Shown in pieces: positions 60,105-64,000 of a stretch of 64,000 nt of DNA. Source of the stretch: SHLQ01 sp964610745. Lineage in GTDB: Bacteria; Actinomycetota; Acidimicrobiia; Acidimicrobiales; SHLQ01. The position numbers were made by a program, and so were the translations under genes. The DNA is taken from contig CAZSYL010000011.1 in assembly GCA_964610745.1 (NCBI GenBank), positions 15,096 through 79,095 on the forward strand. Reading direction: 5' to 3'. The notes beneath the pieces were generated by a model. The model did not search any database, was not told where the DNA came from, and saw only the letters and a program-made list of their open reading frames with translations. Positions within the stretch are counted from its first letter, which is position 1. Every line of letters begins with the position of its first letter.

Positions 60105-60662
60105 CTACAGCGGACGTACTTCGCCGTCAGCGCCGTTTCCTTGCGACGCCTCCACGGCAAGTTCGTCCGCTTTATCATTCCACTGATTCCCCGCGTGCCC
60201 CTTCACCCACCGGAAGGTGAGGTCGCGTTCCTTGTAGAGCGCTACGAGTGGCTTCCAGAGATCCTGATTCGCAACAGGCTTCTTCTGACTGTTCTTCCAC
60301 CCGCGGCGTTCCCAGCCGCGCCACCAACTGTCCTTGAAGCAGTTGACGACGTAGGTGCTGTCGCTGACGATCTCGAGCGGTCCTTCGAGGTTCTGCACTG
60401 CGTGTAGAACCGCCTGGACCTCCATGCGTTGGTTGGTCGATGGGTCCTCGAAACCCGATGACCACACCTCGTCGGGAATCACCCAACCCCAGCCTCCGGG
60501 CCCAGGATTCCCTTTGCAGGCGCCATCGGTGAACACCTCTCGACGGGACCCCGTGTCTGCAGACTGGTCGCGCTCGACCTGACCGGTCACCTGGTCCGAA
60601 GGAGGTTCCTGCAGGGGTGGTTGTTCCTCAAACTCGAACGGATCGGTGTCAAACAGGCTCAT
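60105..60662 (-). CDS. rnhA: Ribonuclease HI with acidic N-terminal extension
   Basis: A 185-residue protein. About 40 acidic, Gln/Pro-rich residues precede the RNase H domain, which has VFTDGACKGNPGPGGWGW (first Asp), the helix Glu in RMEVQAVLHAV, SDSTYVVN (second Asp) and WVKGHAGNQWNDKADELA (histidine and last Asp). It cleaves RNA in RNA-DNA hybrids. All four carboxylates are present. Confidence 0.93.
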   Translation of the reverse strand: MSLFDTDPFEFEEQPPLQEPPSDQVTGQVERDQSADTGSRREVFTDGACKGNPGPGGWGWVIPDEVWSSGFEDPSTNQRMEVQAVLHAVQNLEGPLEIVSDSTYVVNCFKDSWWRGWERRGWKNSQKKPVANQDLWKPLVALYKERDLTFRWVKGHAGNQWNDKADELAVEASQGNGADGEVRPL

Positions 60663-60810
60663 CGCGCCATGATCTTAGGGGCGAACGAATGTCATCTGGG
60701 GTGTTTTTGGGGTGCCGTTTGGCCCCGATGTGCACCGAAGTTCCTTACTTTGTAGAGAAACATCGGCAAAAGTTACCGCTTCCCCGACTTGCTTGAGAGA
60801 CTGCATACAT

Positions 60811-63510
60811 ATGCAGAACTTCTCCCAGCAGCTCCCAGACATCGACCCGGTAGAAACGCGGGAATGGATCGAGTCGCTCGACGCCGTCGCCGCCGGGTCC
60901 GGCAAACAGCGCGCCCGGTTCATCATGGCGAAGTTGCTGGCTCGATCCCAAGAAACCCAGATCGGCACCCCGCCCAGTGTGTGGACTCCCTATGTCAACA
61001 CCATCCCCCCAGAGGGTCAGCCTTTCTTTCCCGGCGATGAACACATCGAACGACGCATCCGGGCCTTCATCCGTTGGAACGCCGCCGCGATGGTCGTGCG
61101 AGCCAACAAGAACACCGGCGTCGGTGGACACCTCAGTTCCTTCGCGTCGTCGGCATCGCTCTACGACGTTGGGTTCAACCACTTCTGGCGAGGCAAGGAC
61201 GATGGTCTCGCTGGAGATCACATCTACATGCAGGGGCACGCATCGCCCGGCATCTACGCCCGCGCCTTCCTCGAAGGCCGATTCGACGAATCCGCGCTCG
61301 ACAACTTCCGGATGGAGATCGGCGGCAATGGGCTGTCGTCGTACCCTCACCCTCGCCTTATGCCCGACTTTTGGGAATTCCCAACCGTCTCGATGGGACT
61401 CGGCCCGATCAATTCGATCTACCACGCCCGCTTTGCCCGGTATCTCACCCAGCGCCACATCGACGATGCTTCACAAGGCAAGATCTGGGCGTTCCTCGGT
61501 GACGGCGAAACCGATGAACCCGAAACCCTCGGCGCAATTTCGCTCGCTGGCCGCGCTGGGCTCGGCAACCTGATCTGGGTCATCAACTGCAACCTCCAAC
61601 GTCTCGACGGACCCGTCCGTGGCAACGCCAAGATCATCCAAGAGCTCGAAGGCAACTTCCGCGGGGCCGGCTGGAATGTGATCAAAGTTGTGTGGGGATC
61701 AAAGTGGGATGACCTGCTCGCGCGCGATGTTGACGGTGTTCTCCTGAACAAGATGAACACCGTCGTCGACGGCGAGTTCCAGCGGTACGCCGTCGAAGAC
61801 GGCGCATACATCCGTGAACATTTCTTCGGCCCGGACCCTCGACTGCGCAAACTCGTCGAGCACCTCTCCAATGACGAGCTCGAGAACCTCCCCCGCGGTG
61901 GCCATGACTACCAAAAGCTCTACGCCGCCTACAAGGCTGCGGTCGAGGAAACCGACCGTCCAACAGTCATCCTCGCCAAGACGATCAAAGGTTGGACACT
62001 CGGTCAGGGATTTGAAGCCCGAAACAGCACCCACCAGCTGAAGAAGATGAACAAGGACCAGCTCCTCGAAATGCGGGAGCGTCTGCATCTCCAGGACGAG
62101 ATTCCCGAAGCGGACCTCGAAGACGGCATTCCGCCGTACTTCAAGCCAGCACCAGACTCTGTGGAGATGCAGTACCTGCTTCAGCGTCGCACTCAGCTCG
62201 GCGGTCCGCTGCCCAAGCGTGTGGTCCGAACCCGTCGACCGCTGACCCTCCCAGAGGAAAGCATCTTCGATGACCTGGACAAGGGTTCGGGAGGGCGAGA
62301 AGTGTCGACCACGATGGTCTTCACCGCCACGCTTCGCTCCATGATGCGAGACCAACAGTTCGGCGAGCGCGTCGTGCCGATCATCCCCGACGAGGCACGC
62401 ACGTTCGGCATGGACTCGATGTTTCGCGAGTTCGAGATCTACGCCCCCCACGGTCAGCTCTACGAGCCGGTCGATCATGAACTACTGCTGTCCTACTCCG
62501 AGGACACCGATGGCCAGATCCTCGAAGAAGGCATCACCGAAGCCGGCGGCATGGCGAGCTGGATTGCAGCAGCGACTGCATACTCCAACTACGGCGTACC
62601 AATGGTGCCGTTCTTCACCTTCTACTCGATGTTCGGTTTCCAGCGGGTCGGCGACCTGATCTGGAGCGCCGCCGATTCACGTGCGCGCGGCTTCCTCATG
62701 GGAGCAACTGCGGGACGTACCACCCTCGAGGGTGAAGGTCTCCAACATCAGGACGGGCACAGCCTGATCCTCGCATCGACCGTTCCGGCATGCGAGGCGT
62801 ACGACCCCGCCTACGCCTACGAGCTGGGCGCGCTTATCAAAGATGGGCTCCGCCGTATGTACGGCCCTGAATCCAATGGTGGCGGCGAGGACATCTTCTA
62901 TTACCTCACCATCTACAACGAGAACTACGAGATGCCCACCCGTCCCGATCATGTGTCGGACGAAGACATCGTGTCCGGTCTGTACCAATGGGCCGATGCT
63001 CCTGAGCGAACTCACAAGGCAGCGATTCTTTTCTCCGGCTCTGCCCAGGGCGCAGCCCGCGAGGCTCAGGCCGAACTTGCTGAGCACTTCGATGTCGGTG
63101 CCGAGCTCTGGTCGGCAACCTCGTACAAGAAGTTGCGTGAGAACGCGCTTTCAGTAGAGCGTTCCAACCGCACCCGAACCGACGGTCCTCCCACCCTTCC
63201 CGATGTCACGGTCAAGCTGGCTAACGTCGGTGGTCCGATCGTTGCTGTCACCGACTTCATGAAGATGGTCCCCGACCAGATCGCACGATGGGTACCTGGC
63301 CGGTTCGTCCCGCTTGGCACGGACGGCTTTGGACGTTCAGACACGCGTGAAGCGCTCCGTTCATTCTTCGAGATCGACACGCCAAACGTCGTTGTGGCCA
63401 CCCTTGCGGCGCTGGCCGATGAGGGTCGCATCGACCGCAGTGTCGTCGGCGAAGCGTTGACCCGCTACAACCTCGACCCCAACGCTCAAGACCCCGCTCA
63501 AGCTCATTAG
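60811..63510 (+). CDS. aceE: Pyruvate dehydrogenase E1 component, homodimeric type
   Basis: An 899-residue thiamine-diphosphate enzyme. It has DPVETREWIESLDAV at the start, GGHLSSFASSASLYDVGFNHFW, the metal/TPP motif GDGETDEPETLGAI, and the C-terminal PDEARTFGMDSMFREFEIY and GATAGRTTLEGEGLQHQDGHS segments. It decarboxylates pyruvate and acetylates the E2 lipoyl arms; E2 and E3 genes lie 25 kb away. ATG at 60811 is used although the frame is open upstream. Confidence 0.95.
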   Translation: MQNFSQQLPDIDPVETREWIESLDAVAAGSGKQRARFIMAKLLARSQETQIGTPPSVWTPYVNTIPPEGQPFFPGDEHIERRIRAFIRWNAAAMVVRANKNTGVGGHLSSFASSASLYDVGFNHFWRGKDDGLAGDHIYMQGHASPGIYARAFLEGRFDESALDNFRMEIGGNGLSSYPHPRLMPDFWEFPTVSMGLGPINSIYHARFARYLTQRHIDDASQGKIWAFLGDGETDEPETLGAISLAGRAGLGNLIWVINCNLQRLDGPVRGNAKIIQELEGNFRGAGWNVIKVVWGSKWDDLLARDVDGVLLNKMNTVVDGEFQRYAVEDGAYIREHFFGPDPRLRKLVEHLSNDELENLPRGGHDYQKLYAAYKAAVEETDRPTVILAKTIKGWTLGQGFEARNSTHQLKKMNKDQLLEMRERLHLQDEIPEADLEDGIPPYFKPAPDSVEMQYLLQRRTQLGGPLPKRVVRTRRPLTLPEESIFDDLDKGSGGREVSTTMVFTATLRSMMRDQQFGERVVPIIPDEARTFGMDSMFREFEIYAPHGQLYEPVDHELLLSYSEDTDGQILEEGITEAGGMASWIAAATAYSNYGVPMVPFFTFYSMFGFQRVGDLIWSAADSRARGFLMGATAGRTTLEGEGLQHQDGHSLILASTVPACEAYDPAYAYELGALIKDGLRRMYGPESNGGGEDIFYYLTIYNENYEMPTRPDHVSDEDIVSGLYQWADAPERTHKAAILFSGSAQGAAREAQAELAEHFDVGAELWSATSYKKLRENALSVERSNRTRTDGPPTLPDVTVKLANVGGPIVAVTDFMKMVPDQIARWVPGRFVPLGTDGFGRSDTREALRSFFEIDTPNVVVATLAALADEGRIDRSVVGEALTRYNLDPNAQDPAQAH

Positions 63511-63523
63511 TCACGGGTTGCCC

Positions 63524-63570
63524 CGATCGATTCAGGTCGATCGAGGCCAGGTAAAAAGGCCTCTGTTTAT
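63524..63570 (+). terminator. Tandem hairpins after aceE
   Basis: CGATCGA/TCGATCG (7 bp, 6-nt loop) is followed directly by GAGGCC/GGCCTC (6 bp, loop AGGTAAAAA) and a TGTTTATT tail. The second hairpin with the T-rich tail looks like an intrinsic terminator for aceE. Confidence 0.65.
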
Positions 63571-63600
63571 TGTCACTCTCTGTGCAATAAGGTAGGCAGA

Positions 63601-64000
63601 ATGAAAGACCTCCGTAAGGGGGCTGCTATCCGCTGGGCGGCTTTAGCGGTGCCCTGGCTGTGGTTCCCACTAAAGGGAATCCATCCTTCATTCGAGCTGA
63701 TCGCGATCGGGCTGCCGTTACTTATCGTCGTTGCGCTCCTCCTGGCGACGGGCGTGCTTCTTGTGCGTCGCTCCCTGCGAAGCGGACTGCTCATCGTTTC
63801 AATCGCCGCATTCGCCGCGGTGGCGATCTTCCTACCAGCCCGACCGCTTTCAACCCCCGAGCCCGACGAGACATTTCGAGTCGCGAGCGTCAACGTTGCC
63901 CGCCAGTGGTTCTCACACAACGACATTGGTTTTCTGGCTTTCGAAGAAGAACCGGATGTCTTCTTTCTGAGTGAGATGTCTGTTTCGCACGACACGGAGC
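63601..64000 (+). CDS. Membrane-anchored endonuclease/exonuclease/phosphatase-family protein (3' end beyond window)
   Basis: The first 133 residues are visible. Two or three hydrophobic helices (about 12-24, 32-54, 62-80) precede the start of an EEP-type domain with FRVASVNVARQW and PDVFFLSEMS, which match the first strand and the catalytic Glu region of the fold. The ATG starts MKDLRKGAA. Such proteins may be phosphodiesterases or nucleases facing outward. Confidence 0.7.
   Translation, partial: MKDLRKGAAIRWAALAVPWLWFPLKGIHPSFELIAIGLPLLIVVALLLATGVLLVRRSLRSGLLIVSIAAFAAVAIFLPARPLSTPEPDETFRVASVNVARQWFSHNDIGFLAFEEEPDVFFLSEMSVSHDTE

Noticed and set aside
1..64000. tRNA or rRNA genes
   Set aside because: No cloverleaf with a TTCRANY arm and no rRNA-like stretch was seen by eye in the intergenic spaces; a covariance-model search would be more sensitive.

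Overview
The window looks like a chromosomal segment of a moderately GC-rich Actinomycetota, most plausibly an Acidimicrobiia/Ilumatobacter-like lineage. This is an inference from gene content: a biotin carboxylase fused to BCCP, an LpdA-type quinone reductase, LytR-CpsA-Psr and DUF4012 proteins, Ku plus a stand-alone LigD polymerase domain, a homodimeric AceE, and many GTG/TTG starts with ATGA/GTGA overlaps. No rRNA, tRNA, CRISPR array, complete IS element or phage module is visible. Three runs of exactly 100 N mark scaffold joins, and each is flanked by an exact short duplication, so the contigs probably overlap.

Layout. 1-4.1 kb (-): LCP ligase, UDP-glucose dehydrogenase and UDP-glucuronate decarboxylase (UDP-xylose supply). 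4.1-8.2 kb: divergent biotin ligase and acyl-CoA carboxylase alpha chain, then an LpdA-like flavoprotein. 8.2-12.1 kb (+): a tightly coupled cassette of MauE-like membrane protein, a Tat-exported cysteine-rich methylamine-dehydrogenase-light-chain-like protein fused to GDWNGDG repeats, a MauD-like thioredoxin-fold protein, a possible micro-ORF, and two unknown genes. 12.1-18.1 kb (-): SpoIID-type protein carrying the same repeat family, then the complete dTDP-rhamnose set rmlD/B/C/A. 18.1-22.7 kb (-): rhodanese-MoeB-like protein, sirtuin, two glycosyltransferases. 22.8-31.0 kb: hypothetical protein, leucyl aminopeptidase, Ung, RarD-like transporter, zincin-like membrane protein, LigD-pol, Ku, a membrane protein and a SPOUT methyltransferase. 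31.0-36.7 kb (-): a lipoate block made of a 29-residue membrane peptide, Lpd (E3), an E2 with two nearly identical lipoyl domains, and a LipB-LipA fusion. 36.9-38.6 kb: a GGDEF protein. 38.6-57.6 kb: a large surface-polysaccharide region (PqqD-HprK-like fusion, polymerase-like protein, Wzz/BY-kinase, glycosyltransferases, polysaccharide deacetylase, GNAT enzyme, epimerase, initiating phosphoglycosyltransferase, PglD-like acetyltransferase, PglF-like dehydratase, DUF4012 protein). 57.7-64 kb: a surface protein with a sortase-like tail, TIGR01777 epimerase, SRPBCC and DUF427 proteins, RNase HI, AceE, and the start of a membrane-anchored EEP-family protein.

How the genes connect. BirA would biotinylate the adjacent AccA. 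LipB-LipA would lipoylate the E2, which works with Lpd and AceE in the same window. The rml, ugd and uxs genes supply rhamnose and xylose donors for the glycosyltransferases, and LCP proteins attach such polymers to the wall. The best candidate for an undescribed system is the MauE/MauA-like/MauD-like cassette at 8.2-12.1 kb. It has the maturation partners of a quinone-cofactor dehydrogenase light chain but no recognisable heavy chain; instead the light-chain-like domain carries its own repeat domain. Secondary candidates are the LipB-LipA fusion with its companion micro-protein, the PqqD-HprK fusion inside a polysaccharide operon, and the repeat array beside the gap near 31.1 kb.
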